A program made the translations under genes and the position numbers. From an uncultured Oscillospiraceae bacterium (GTDB lineage: Bacteria; Bacillota; Clostridia; Oscillospirales; Oscillospiraceae), in the NCBI GenBank assembly GCA_934622035.1, contig CAKTVG010000009.1, forward strand, positions 19,964 to 83,963: DNA of 64,000 nucleotides, read 5' to 3'. This document shows, piece after piece, positions 1-7,276 of the stretch. A model generated the notes under the pieces. That model did no database searches and was not told where the DNA came from. It worked only from the letters and a program-made list of their open reading frames with translations. Position 1 is the stretch's first letter. Each line of letters starts with the position of its first letter.

Positions 1-2
1 GC

Positions 3-428
3 TACATGGTCTCCTGGGAAAACTACATCTATGATAATTTCTATTTCTCTCTGGTGCTTTCCAAGTACTATGATGGAGACAGCACGTATCATGCGGTGTA
101 TAATCTCAACGCGTGGACCGGTCAGCTCCTTTCTGACGACGAGCTTCTGGCGGAGTATGGCCTGACGATGCAGGAATTCTACGATGTACTGACCGAGCTG
201 GTCGCCAATACCTACAAGGGAAATTGGTGGGACGAGAGCTTCAACGATAGCCCGGAAATGCGCGAAAGCTACGAGCGGCTGTATGAGTGGAGTATTTCTG
301 CGGAAAATATCCAGAATTATCGCGGAATTTATTTCCGTGAGGATGGAACGCTGATGGTGATCGTTGACATTGGCGCACTCGCGGGTGCCGGCTCGTATGA
401 GCATGTGCTGGAGGTACCGCGTCCTTGA
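3..428 (+). CDS. C-terminal part of an unrecognised protein (cut by window edge)
   Basis: The frame is open from the left edge, so the start lies outside and the ATG at 6 is probably internal. About 141 residues are visible, acidic and rich in Tyr and Trp. The pattern (a YNLNAWTGQLLSDDELL-type stretch, then an IYFREDGTLMVIVDIGALAG stretch close to the C-terminus) faintly resembles the C-terminal half of RsiV/DUF3298-like extracytoplasmic domains, but I would not assign that. No cysteine and no membrane segment is visible in this part. It is followed by two hairpins, the second with a T run, that should end its transcript. Confidence 0.6.
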   Translation, partial: YMVSWENYIYDNFYFSLVLSKYYDGDSTYHAVYNLNAWTGQLLSDDELLAEYGLTMQEFYDVLTELVANTYKGNWWDESFNDSPEMRESYERLYEWSISAENIQNYRGIYFREDGTLMVIVDIGALAGAGSYEHVLEVPRP

Positions 429-439
429 ATAGCAATGCA

Positions 440-467
440 GCGGCGGAGTGCTTATGCACTCCGCCGC
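440..467 (+). terminator. Strong stem-loop after the first gene
   Basis: Perfect 12-bp arms (GCGGCGGAGTGC and its complement) flank a TTAT loop 12 bases after the stop codon. There is no T run, so it may act with the T-rich hairpin at 486 or protect the 3' end. Confidence 0.55.
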
Positions 468-485
468 CCAGGCTGTCAAAGAAGT

Positions 486-516
486 CCGTAACCGTCAAAA
501 TCGGTTATGGTTTTTT
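486..516 (+). terminator. Rho-independent terminator
   Basis: Nine-bp stem CCGTAACCG / CGGTTATGG (one G-T pair) with a 7-base loop, directly followed by six T residues. Confidence 0.75.
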
Positions 517-606
517 ACTTGCGGCTTCTCGACTCTCAAAAAGGCAGAATGCTCTGAATTTAAGAATGCCAAAACAGCTTGCTTCGCAAGGATTTTGACT
601 TACTGC

Positions 607-654
607 GCAATGCACGCCCTACCGTACCTATGTACGCCGACGGGCGTGCATTGC
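607..654. repeat. Large inverted repeat in a gene-free stretch
   Basis: Thirteen-bp perfect arms GCAATGCACGCCC and GGGCGTGCATTGC enclose 22 bases that themselves contain GTAC-CTAT-GTAC. The stretch 517-726 otherwise holds only a short CTTGC/GCAAG hairpin near 579 and no gene with a ribosome site. The arms share the CACGCCC/GGGCGTG flavour of the dispersed repeats elsewhere in the window. Confidence 0.5.
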
Positions 655-726
655 TTGTCTTCCGAACTTTTTGCAGCCTGTCAGCGTGTCGAAAAGGGTT
701 TCCACCGCGTTTCCAGAACTTACAGG

Positions 727-755
727 TTGCAAAATGGTATCAAAACGGTTACAAT
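727..755 (+). promoter_or_regulatory. Promoter of the small-peptide unit
   Basis: TTGCAA at 727-732, a 17-base spacer, and TACAAT at 750-755. Transcription would start near 762 and end at the terminator at 879-919, giving a roughly 155-nt RNA. Confidence 0.6.
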
Positions 756-800
756 GATGACGTCCTCGCGAGACAGAATTTTTTCAGGAGGTTTCAGAAT

Positions 801-857
801 ATGTGCTTCAATTCTATCTGGCAGACCATCTGCAAGCTGTTTGGCTTCGGCTGCTGA
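801..857 (+). CDS. Small Cys-containing peptide, 18 aa
   Basis: ATG at 801 is preceded by AGGAGG at 787-792 with an 8-base spacing, and the reading frame ends in TGA at 857. The peptide is MCFNSIWQTICKLFGFGC: hydrophobic and aromatic, one Lys, three Cys (2, 11, 18) and no acidic residue. It has its own consensus promoter upstream and a terminator 20 bases downstream, so it looks like an independent mini-gene and not a leader of the next gene, which has its own promoter. The frame is open further upstream to 579, but only this ATG has a ribosome site. It could be a signalling or membrane peptide, a type I toxin, or a regulatory RNA with incidental coding. I do not recognise the peptide. Confidence 0.55.
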   Translation: MCFNSIWQTICKLFGFGC

Positions 858-878
858 ATTCAGGAACGATGATAAATC

Positions 879-919
879 GCCCCCTCGCAGATAACGTCTG
901 CGAGGGGGCAGTTATTTTT
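879..919 (+). terminator. Rho-independent terminator
   Basis: Thirteen-bp perfect stem GCCCCCTCGCAGA / TCTGCGAGGGGGC, loop TAACG, tail AGTTATTTTT. It ends the small-peptide transcript. Confidence 0.85.
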
Positions 920-953
920 CAAAACAGTAGCGAATAAACGTGATTTTGCCCAT

Positions 954-983
954 TTGCATCCGGAGATGGCATTGTGGTATACT
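954..983 (+). promoter_or_regulatory. Promoter upstream of the 73-aa gene
   Basis: TTGCAT at 954-959, 18-base spacer, TATACT at 978-983 with an extended -10 TGG just before it. Confidence 0.65.
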
Positions 984-1010
984 ATACAAAAAAGAAAAGG
1001 AGCGATTCTG

Positions 1011-1232
1011 ATGAAAGAATATGAAGTCCTGATCGAGACGGTCAACCCCTGCGGGGGTGAACGCCACGCGGACAAGGAGTTTCTGGAGATCGAGGCGGAA
1101 AGCCCCGAGGCTTATGTTGCTGCCAACGCGCGCTATCCGGTGATCGATTCCGGCAAAAACGCCGCCGGAGACGTGGTCATCACCACGGGCGACGGCCGCG
1201 GCACGCTCGTGCGCTACACGTTTACGGAATAA
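1011..1232 (+). CDS. Unrecognised small protein, 73 aa
   Basis: ATG at 1011 is chosen because AAAAGGAGC lies just upstream; the frame is open a little further but has no other supported start. The product is an acidic single-domain protein (MKEYEVLIETVNPCGG start, ending LVRYTFTE) without membrane segment or signal peptide. The alternating hydrophobic pattern suggests a small beta-rich fold. It stands alone between its own promoter and a bidirectional terminator. Function unknown; I recognise no family. Confidence 0.7.
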   Translation: MKEYEVLIETVNPCGGERHADKEFLEIEAESPEAYVAANARYPVIDSGKNAAGDVVITTGDGRGTLVRYTFTE

Positions 1233-1254
1233 TCAGAGCACGCGTGAATCGTAA

Positions 1255-1297
1255 AACCGGCACTGCTATGGATTCCACAGCAGTGCCGGTTTGCTTG
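1255..1297. terminator. Bidirectional terminator between the 73-aa gene and pta
   Basis: Thirteen-bp perfect arms AACCGGCACTGCT / AGCAGTGCCGGTT with a T-rich right side (TTTGCTTGTT) serve the plus strand. On the minus strand the hairpin lies just after the pta stop. Confidence 0.8.
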
Positions 1298-1305
1298 TTA
1301 TTTCT

Positions 1306-2304
1306 TTACGCCAGAGCGGCGGTGATGATGGCCATCTTGTAGACCTCGTCGGCGTTGCAGCCGCGGCTGAGATCGTTGATCGGTGCGTTCAGGCCGAGCA
1401 GGATGGGGCCGTAGGCCTCGTAGCCGCCGAGACGCTGCGCGATCTTATAGCCGATGTTGCCCGCTTCGATGCAGGGGAAGATGAAGGTGTTGGCATAGCC
1501 CGCGACCGGGGAGCCGGGGAATTTGAGCTGGCCCACAACCGGGGAAACCGCGGCGTCGAACTGCATTTCGCCGTCGATGGCGAGCTCGGGGGCCATTTCC
1601 TTTGCCTTTGCGGTGGCGTCGCGGGAGAGCTGCACCGTGCCGCCCTTGCCGGAGCCCTTCGTGGAGAAGCTCAGCATGGCGACCTTCGGGTCGATGCCGA
1701 AGATCTTCGCGCAGCGGGCGGTCTCAACGGCGACCTCCGCCAGCTTTTCGGCGGCGGAAACGACAACGTTGCCTTCCTTATCGACGGTGTCCTCATAGGA
1801 GATGTTGATGGCGCAGTCGCCCATGGCCAGCTTCTCTTCGCCGCGGACGAGGATGAAGCAGGAGGAGACAAGGTGCGCACCGGGCTTGGTCTTGACCAGC
1901 TGCAAGGCCGGACGGACGGTGTCTGCGGTGGAATAGGTAGCGCCGCCGAGGAGCGCGTCGGCATAGCCCATCTTCACGAGCATGGTGCCGAAGTAGTTGC
2001 CCTTGCTCAGTGCGTCGCGGCACTGCTCTGCGGTCATCTTGCCCTTGCGCAGGGCAACCATCTTCTCAACCATGGCATCCATTTCGGGATAGGTAGCCGG
2101 ATCGAGGATTTCCAGCCCCTCGATGTCAAAACCGCCCTTTGCGGCAGCTGCCTTGACCTCTTCGACGTTGCCGACGAGAATGGGGGTGAGGAAACCGTCC
2201 TTCTTCAGACGGCTGGCGGCGTCGAGAATACGCGCGTCGGGGCCTTCGGTGAAGACGATCTTGCGGGGATTTGCTTTCAGAATATCTACGAGTCGTTCAA
2301 ACAT
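1306..2304 (-). CDS. pta: Phosphate acetyltransferase Pta
   Basis: Cytosolic enzyme that interconverts acetyl-CoA plus phosphate and acetyl-phosphate plus CoA; with acetate kinase it forms the ATP-yielding acetate branch of fermentation. The 332-aa length matches short, single-domain clostridial Pta. It begins MFERLVDILKANPRKIVF, has the EGPDARILDAASRL segment, and near the C-terminus GSPVAGYANTFIFPCIEAGN followed by GYKIAQRLGGYEAYGPILLGL, the family signature region. ATG at 2304 is preferred to a TTG two codons earlier because GGAGG sits 8 bases before it. Acetate kinase is not next to it, unlike in many clostridia. It has its own promoter inside the end of the upstream gene. Confidence 0.95.
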   Translation of the reverse strand: MFERLVDILKANPRKIVFTEGPDARILDAASRLKKDGFLTPILVGNVEEVKAAAAKGGFDIEGLEILDPATYPEMDAMVEKMVALRKGKMTAEQCRDALSKGNYFGTMLVKMGYADALLGGATYSTADTVRPALQLVKTKPGAHLVSSCFILVRGEEKLAMGDCAINISYEDTVDKEGNVVVSAAEKLAEVAVETARCAKIFGIDPKVAMLSFSTKGSGKGGTVQLSRDATAKAKEMAPELAIDGEMQFDAAVSPVVGQLKFPGSPVAGYANTFIFPCIEAGNIGYKIAQRLGGYEAYGPILLGLNAPINDLSRGCNADEVYKMAIITAALA

Positions 2305-2350
2305 GATCAATTCCTCCGTTTTTCAGACTTCTGTCTGTTGTTCGCCCTCT

Positions 2351-2380
2351 ATTATACAGCCTCCGGACTCGGAAAATCAA
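2351..2380 (-). promoter_or_regulatory. Promoter of pta
   Basis: On the minus strand TTGATT (2380-2375), 18-base spacer, TATAAT (2356-2351). It overlaps the end of the pseudouridine synthase gene, so pta can be expressed apart from it. Confidence 0.55.
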
Positions 2381-3245
2381 GAGATACGTCCGTTTGGGCG
2401 CAGATTTCGAGACATTTTTTCGTGATGGGGTGGATCAGCCGCAGACGAACGGCGCAGAGCTGCTGCCCTTCTATGCCGTGCAGCGCGGAAAAGGCCAGCG
2501 ATTCCGGACTGCCGTACTGCGGGTCGCCCAGAATGGGGCAGCCGAGGTGGGCGCAGTGCAGGCGCAGCTGGTGCGTTCGGCCGGTCAGGGGCGTCAGCTC
2601 CAGCCGGGCGCAGTCGCTGCGGGTTTCCAGCACGCGGTAGCGCGAAACGGCGGGCTTACCGTCCGCGCGGATCTCGCGCAGCAGGCTGCCTTCCACCCGG
2701 CGGGCGATCGGCGCGTCGATCTCGCCCTCCGGCGCGGCAGGGATGCCGTAGACAGCGGCGTGGTAGGTCTTCTGAATCTGACCCTCGGCGTGCTGGCGGC
2801 GCATCAGCTCGTGAACATAGGCGTTTTTTGCCAGCAGCACGACGCCGAAGGTGTCGCGGTCCAGCCGGCTGACCGGATGCACCGCGCAGCGCTGGCCGGT
2901 TTTCCGGTAGTAGCCCGCGAGGTAGTTTGCTAGTGTGCCCTCGTTTCGGGAAAAGGAGGGGTGCATCAGAAGGCCGGCGGGCTTTTCCAGCGCGATGAGA
3001 GCGTCGTCCTCGTATAGAATTGCCAGAGGACCGTCCTCGGCGGGGTATTCCGGCGCCGGCTCGTCCAGACAGACGCGGATCTCGTCGCCGGGATGGACGA
3101 GAAAATTCGTGAACACCGGCTGGCTGTTAACGGTGTAGGAATGGCTGAATTTCAGGCGGCTGGCGAGGCCGGAGGACATCCCCAGCTCCCGCCGCAGGAT
3201 GGAAAGCAGCCGCGTTTCGCGCTGCGCCGTATGGGTCAGAATCAT
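2352..3245 (-). CDS. RluA-family pseudouridine synthase
   Basis: Converts specific uridines in ribosomal (or other) RNA to pseudouridine. The 297-aa protein has an N-terminal S4-like RNA-binding region (residues ~12-75), then a catalytic domain with HPVSRLDRDTFGVVLLAKN, in which the Asp of RLDRDT is the catalytic residue, and the GRTHQLRLHCAHLGCPILGD motif typical of the RluA/RluD group. ATG at 3245 follows AAAGGAGGT at good spacing; the frame stays open far upstream (to ~4196) only because of GC-rich sequence opposite the GNAT gene. The target uridine cannot be read from sequence. It lies 47 bases upstream of pta, which also has its own promoter. Confidence 0.92.
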   Translation of the reverse strand: MILTHTAQRETRLLSILRRELGMSSGLASRLKFSHSYTVNSQPVFTNFLVHPGDEIRVCLDEPAPEYPAEDGPLAILYEDDALIALEKPAGLLMHPSFSRNEGTLANYLAGYYRKTGQRCAVHPVSRLDRDTFGVVLLAKNAYVHELMRRQHAEGQIQKTYHAAVYGIPAAPEGEIDAPIARRVEGSLLREIRADGKPAVSRYRVLETRSDCARLELTPLTGRTHQLRLHCAHLGCPILGDPQYGSPESLAFSALHGIEGQQLCAVRLRLIHPITKKCLEICAQTDVSLDFPSPEAV

Positions 3246-3307
3246 GGACGTACCTCCTTTCATAATCGGGCTGCAAGTTAAAATTAGTTCTGTAGTGTGT
3301 GAAAAAT

Positions 3308-3402
3308 GTGTAACTGCCAGCAGCGGGCGCGGCAGAGCCACGCCCCTACGGATTGGTTCTAATTTGGGACTGTACCCGTAGGGCGGTATCCGTGTGCCGT
3401 CG
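3308..3402 (-). repeat. Dispersed GC-rich repeat, copy 1
   Basis: Read on the minus strand it gives AAATTAGAACCAATCCGTAG, then GGGCGTGGCTCTGCCGCGCC and a CTGGCAGTTACA-like end. It matches the copy at 37,170-37,240 nearly base for base and shares its core with the other copies listed. It also carries a CCCTACGGGTACAG motif seen again at about 15,940. Confidence 0.75.
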
Positions 3403-3483
3403 AATTTGCAAGGAAAGCGCATTGCCAAAAAACTTTTCCTTATCATATCACACTTTTTCTTTGCGGAAAAGCCCTTTTTCCCC

Positions 3484-3512
3484 TTGCGCTGTCGAGCCGC
3501 GCCTGCTACAAT
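3484..3512 (+). promoter_or_regulatory. Promoter of the GNAT gene
   Basis: TTGCGC at 3484-3489, 17-base spacer, TACAAT at 3507-3512 with an extended -10 TGC. Confidence 0.65.
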
Positions 3513-3533
3513 GCAGATAAAAGAGGTGAGAGC

Positions 3534-4178
3534 ATGACGGACCTTCCGGTATACACCGCCGCAGACGGGATCGCGACGTTGATTCTGCATGAAATTCCCA
3601 CCCGCGGCGAGGGCTATGTGCTTGTCCGTGCCGTGTTCGGGCAGCTGGATGCACTGCTGCACGAATGTGCGGATTTTTGCCGAAACGCAGGTGCACGGGC
3701 GGTTTACGCCGGTGGCGAGGGAGATTTTTCCGCCTATCCGGTCTTTGCCTCGCTGATGGAGCGCCGCCGCTGCTTTGACGTGCCGCCGGAGCCGGCCGGG
3801 CTGCAAGCCGTCCCCGTGACGCCGGAGACGGCTTGGCGCTGGGCGGAGGAATACAACCGGCGCTTTGCCGCCGTGCCCTCGGCGCAGAGCTGCGGCTTTG
3901 CCGAGACGCGCCGCTTGGCGCAGAGCGGAGAGGCGTTTTTTGTGCTGGACGGGGAGACGCCCGTGGGCCTTGGCCGCGTGCGCGGGCAGACGCTTCTGGC
4001 TCTGGCCTCGTTGCGGCCGGGCATGGGAGAGAAGACGCTTTTGGAGCTGGTGCGCCGCTGCGGGATGCGGGAGGTCACGCTGACCTGTGCGGCGGAAAAT
4101 CGCCGGGCAATGGCACTGTATGACCATCTGGGCTTTTCCCGCGGCGAAATTCGCCAGCGTTGGTATACGCTTCCCTGA
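3534..4178 (+). CDS. GNAT-family N-acetyltransferase
   Basis: Predicted acetyl-CoA-dependent acyl transfer to an unknown amine substrate. The 214-aa protein has a divergent N-terminal half and a recognisable C-terminal GNAT motif (LTCAAENRRAMALYDHLGFS, residues ~182-201), in which the N..A..LY..LGF pattern forms the CoA-proximal helix and strand. The middle segment EAFFVLDGETPVGLGRVRG fits the beta-4 strand of the fold. ATG at 3534 follows AGAGGTGAG. The gene stands alone with its own promoter. The substrate cannot be inferred. Confidence 0.8.
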   Translation: MTDLPVYTAADGIATLILHEIPTRGEGYVLVRAVFGQLDALLHECADFCRNAGARAVYAGGEGDFSAYPVFASLMERRRCFDVPPEPAGLQAVPVTPETAWRWAEEYNRRFAAVPSAQSCGFAETRRLAQSGEAFFVLDGETPVGLGRVRGQTLLALASLRPGMGEKTLLELVRRCGMREVTLTCAAENRRAMALYDHLGFSRGEIRQRWYTLP

Positions 4179-4248
4179 TTTTGCCCCTTTTGCCAAAAAA
4201 AGATGGAAAAAAGTTGGGGAATTTGTCTGACTTCCGCCACAAAACCGG

Positions 4249-4277
4249 TGGACGAAACGCGGTCCATCTGATATAAT
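4249..4277 (+). promoter_or_regulatory. Promoter of the glmU-prs-pth unit
   Basis: TGGACG at 4249-4254, 17-base spacer, TATAAT at 4272-4277. The -10 box covers an in-frame ATG at 4276, which therefore cannot be the glmU start. Confidence 0.6.
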
Positions 4278-4314
4278 GTATCTGTATCAGAATTTAGAAA
4301 GGTCGTGCGCTGCC

Positions 4315-5481
4315 ATGCTCGGAAATTCCGCTGTCATTTTTGTCCCGGACGATACCGCCAAAACCGGATATCCGCAGCCGCTGATGCTTCAGAGCGTCCT
4401 GGGCGCACCTTTGCTCGCGTGGCTGGCAAACGAATTGTTTGCCGGCGGTGTCGGGCGTTTCTTTTTGGCCTGCCTTCCGGAGTGGATGGAGGCTGCCTGC
4501 GCCTGTATGCCCGACGGCGCGGAGGTCATGACCGCCAGCGAGAGCAGCCCCACCGACCTTCTGCATGTCTTTTTATCCACGGCGGACGACGCCGAGCGCA
4601 CCACGCTGATCGTCACCGGTCCGGCGGCCTATCTGCCGGAGCTTGCTGCACAGACGGCGCAGCCACGCGCGGCCTGCGTGTGCAGCGTTTCCCGCGAGGG
4701 CCTGATGGATGCCATCGATGCCCGCCGCTCCCTCAGCCGCTTCTTCCGTGAGGAGGGCGAGCCGATGACGGACGCACAGGGCATGTACTGTGTGGAGACT
4801 CCGGCGGCGCTGCCCACCGTTGGCGAGCTGCTGCGGCGCAACGGCTTTTTGCGTCTTGCAAAGCAGGGCGTGGAGGTCTACGACCCTGCAAGCTGCTATA
4901 TCGAGCCCACCGTGCAGGTGGAGGCGGGGGCGAAGCTCCTGCCGGGAACGATGCTGCGCGGCAGCACGCATATCTGTGCGGGTGCGGTCGTCGGCCCGTG
5001 GAGTACGATCTCCGATTCGGAGATCGGGGAGAATACCGTCGTCAACGCCTCGCAGGTGGAGTCCTCCCGCGTGGGCGCGAATGTCCGCATCGGGCCGTAT
5101 GCGCATCTGCGCGAGAACTGCGACGTCCACGGCGGCGCGCACATCGGCAACTTTGTCGAGCTGAAAAACACCACGCTCGGTCAGGATACCTGGGTGTCCC
5201 ATCTGAGCTATCTGGGCGATGCGACCGCGGGCGACCGCTGCAACTTCGGCTGCGGCGCAGTGACGGTCAACTTTGACCGTGTGGAAAAGCATCCGACCAG
5301 GATCGGCGACGATGCCTTCATCGGCTGCAACACCTCGCTGATCGCGCCGGTCCGCATCGGCGACGGCGCTTACATCGCAGCGGGCTCCGCCATTACGGAG
5401 GACGTCCCCGCGCAGGCGCTGGGCATTGCCCGCAGCCGCCAGTCCAATAAGCGCGACTGGGCGGCGAAACATAAAAAATGA
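4315..5481 (+). CDS. GlmU-like protein: degenerate uridylyltransferase domain plus intact-looking acetyltransferase domain
   Basis: GlmU makes UDP-GlcNAc for the cell wall: a C-terminal beta-helix acetylates glucosamine-1-phosphate and an N-terminal domain adds UMP. This 388-aa protein is shorter than usual (about 450). Where GlmU has the LxAGxGTRM loop, it reads VIFVPDDTAKTGYPQPLML, so the nucleotide-binding Gly-rich loop and Arg are absent. The left-handed beta-helix is well kept, with RIGPYAHLREN, HIGNFVELKN, and SHLSYLGDAT carrying the catalytic His, plus the terminal ARSRQSNKRDWA. ATG at 4315 is used because the earlier ATG lies in the -10 box. It is 70 bases upstream of prs, the classical gcaD-prs order, which supports orthology. 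The uridylyl step may be lost or supplied elsewhere. Confidence 0.85.
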   Translation: MLGNSAVIFVPDDTAKTGYPQPLMLQSVLGAPLLAWLANELFAGGVGRFFLACLPEWMEAACACMPDGAEVMTASESSPTDLLHVFLSTADDAERTTLIVTGPAAYLPELAAQTAQPRAACVCSVSREGLMDAIDARRSLSRFFREEGEPMTDAQGMYCVETPAALPTVGELLRRNGFLRLAKQGVEVYDPASCYIEPTVQVEAGAKLLPGTMLRGSTHICAGAVVGPWSTISDSEIGENTVVNASQVESSRVGANVRIGPYAHLRENCDVHGGAHIGNFVELKNTTLGQDTWVSHLSYLGDATAGDRCNFGCGAVTVNFDRVEKHPTRIGDDAFIGCNTSLIAPVRIGDGAYIAAGSAITEDVPAQALGIARSRQSNKRDWAAKHKK

Positions 5482-5551
5482 AATTCCGGCGAAAGCCAGA
5501 AATATTTGAGCCGCGGGGTCTGTAGCGGCTCGGAAAACAGAGGTACAGAAA

Positions 5552-6517
5552 ATGATTGCACACGGAAAAGAGATCAAGGTCTTCTCTGCCAATGCCAACC
5601 GTCCGTTCGCACTGGGCATCTGTAATGAGCTGGGCATCGCCCTGGGCGACAGCGTCGTTACCTCCTTCGCAGACGGCGAGATCTCCGTTTCCATCAACGA
5701 AACGGTACGCGGCTGCGATGTCTTTGTGGTTCAGTCCACCTGCAAGCCGGTCAATAACAATCTGATGGAGCTGCTCATCATGATCGACGCCTTCCGCCGC
5801 GCCTCCGCCGGACGGATCACCGCCGTTATCCCGTATTTCGGCTACGCGCGTCAGGACCGCAAGGCCAAGGGCCGCGATCCCATCTCCGCCAAGCTCGTGG
5901 CGAATCTCATCACCCGCGCCGGCGCCGACCGCGTGCTGACCATGGATCTGCACGCCGCGCAGATTCAGGGCTTCTTTGATATTCCGGTTGATAACATGCT
6001 CGGCAATCCTCTGTTCACCAAGTACTATATGTCCAAGTTCGACGAGAAGATCTACAATCACGACGACTTCTGCGTCGTCTCTCCGGACGTCGGCTCCGTC
6101 GCGCGCTCCCGCGCCTTCGCCGCGAAGGTGCACATGGGCCTGTCCATCGTGGATAAGCGCCGCCAGCGCGCCAATATGTGCGAGGTCATGAACATCATCG
6201 GCGACGTCGAGGGCAAGACCTGCATCCTCTATGACGATATCGTCGATACCGCCGGCTCTCTCTGCAACGCCGCCAGAGCCATCAAGGAGATCGGCCATGC
6301 GAAGGCTGTCTATGCCTGCGCGTCCCATGGCGTGCTGTCCAACGACGCCACACAGAAGATCGAAGACAGCTGCATCGAAGAGCTGATGCTCCTGAACACC
6401 ATCCCGATGCCCGAGGCCTACACCGGCAAGAAGATTCGCCAGCTTGACGCTTCCCCCATCTTCGCCAAGGCCATCTCCCGCATCTATAACGAGACCTCCA
6501 TCTCGAACCTGTTCTGA
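5552..6517 (+). CDS. prs: Ribose-phosphate pyrophosphokinase
   Basis: Makes PRPP from ribose-5-phosphate and ATP for purine, pyrimidine, NAD, His and Trp synthesis. The 321 residues have FADGEISVSINETVRG, the ATP-loop region PYFGYARQDRKAKGRDPISA, the metal-site MDLHAAQIQGFFDIPVDN, and the PRPP loop YDDIVDTAGSLCNAA. Length is typical (about 315). ATG at 5552 follows AGAGGT. Its stop overlaps the pth start by one base (TGATG), so the two are translationally coupled. Confidence 0.96.
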   Translation: MIAHGKEIKVFSANANRPFALGICNELGIALGDSVVTSFADGEISVSINETVRGCDVFVVQSTCKPVNNNLMELLIMIDAFRRASAGRITAVIPYFGYARQDRKAKGRDPISAKLVANLITRAGADRVLTMDLHAAQIQGFFDIPVDNMLGNPLFTKYYMSKFDEKIYNHDDFCVVSPDVGSVARSRAFAAKVHMGLSIVDKRRQRANMCEVMNIIGDVEGKTCILYDDIVDTAGSLCNAARAIKEIGHAKAVYACASHGVLSNDATQKIEDSCIEELMLLNTIPMPEAYTGKKIRQLDASPIFAKAISRIYNETSISNLF

Positions 6518-7113
6518 TGCTGTTTCGCAAGCCTGCCTGCGACTGGCTGATCGTCGGCCTGGGCAATCCTGGCGACAATTATGCCCGCACGCGGCATAAT
6601 GCCGGGTTCCGCGCGGCCGATGCCCTTGCCGAAAAGCTGAACGTAAAAATCGACCGGGCGAAGTACCGCGCGCTGACCGCGCAGGCGGTTTGGCAGGGGC
6701 AGAAGCTGCTGCTTCTGAAGCCGCAGACCTTTATGAACGAGTCCGGCCGCGCCGTGATGGATGCGGTGAACTTCTATAAGCTGCCGCCCGAGCGCGTGAT
6801 CGTGCTCTTTGACGATATTTCGCTTCCCGTCGGACGGCTGCGCATCCGTGCAGAGGGCTCCGCCGGGGGTCACAACGGCATCAAGTCCATCATCGGCGGC
6901 ATTAACAGCCAGAGCTTCCCGCGCGTCAAGATCGGCGTCGGGGAAAAGCCGCACCCGGATTATGATTTGGCGGATTGGGTGCTCTCCAACTTTACAAAGG
7001 AGGAGGACGAGCACATCGCCAAGGCGGTGCGCGCCGCAGCGGATGCCGCGCTGGAGATCATCGCCGAGGGTGTTCCTGCCGCTGTTGCGAAGTTCAACGG
7101 GGCGCACCTTTGA
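6517..7113 (+). CDS. pth: Peptidyl-tRNA hydrolase
   Basis: Releases tRNA from peptidyl-tRNA dropped by stalled ribosomes. The 198 residues carry LIVGLGNPGDNYARTRHNAG with the catalytic His, PQTFMNESGRAV, and GSAGGHNGIKSI. It begins one base inside the prs stop. It sits before mfd as in Bacillus, but the small genes ctc and fin/yabK found between them there are absent. Confidence 0.95.
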   Translation: MLFRKPACDWLIVGLGNPGDNYARTRHNAGFRAADALAEKLNVKIDRAKYRALTAQAVWQGQKLLLLKPQTFMNESGRAVMDAVNFYKLPPERVIVLFDDISLPVGRLRIRAEGSAGGHNGIKSIIGGINSQSFPRVKIGVGEKPHPDYDLADWVLSNFTKEEDEHIAKAVRAAADAALEIIAEGVPAAVAKFNGAHL

Positions 7114-7143
7114 GACATATTTGTAGAATAACAGGATAATCTA

Positions 7144-7173
7144 ACGGAAAACGGGCTTTTGCCCGCTTTCCGT
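7144..7173 (+). terminator. Stem-loop between pth and mfd
   Basis: Thirteen-bp arms (ACGGAAAACGGGC / GCCCGCTTTCCGT, one mismatch) with a TTTT loop and no T run after. It probably attenuates or ends the pth transcript. Confidence 0.55.
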
Positions 7174-7186
7174 ATTCCTGCGTTGG

Positions 7187-7248
7187 CGCAAAATTCGAAA
7201 TGACACGCATTGCTTATGGGCGTGGCTCTGCTGCGCTGCCGCATAAAA
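7187..7248 (+). repeat. Dispersed repeat, degenerate copy 2
   Basis: The stretch contains GGGCGTGGCTCTGCTGCG and an AAATTCG flank like the other copies, but lacks the CGTAGGG border. It lies directly before the mfd ribosome site. Confidence 0.45.
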
Positions 7249-7276
7249 TAACAACGAAGACTGGAGGTCGATCCGC

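Noticed and set aside
448..894. A 148-codon frame across 448-894
   Set aside because: It reads through two terminators and the 18-aa peptide gene in another frame; no ribosome site.
3246..4196. Upstream extension of the pseudouridine synthase to 614 residues
   Set aside because: The extension is opposite the GNAT gene and a repeat; the true start at 3245 has a perfect AAAGGAGGT.
4276..4314. ATG at 4276 as the glmU start
   Set aside because: It lies inside the -10 TATAAT box of the predicted promoter.
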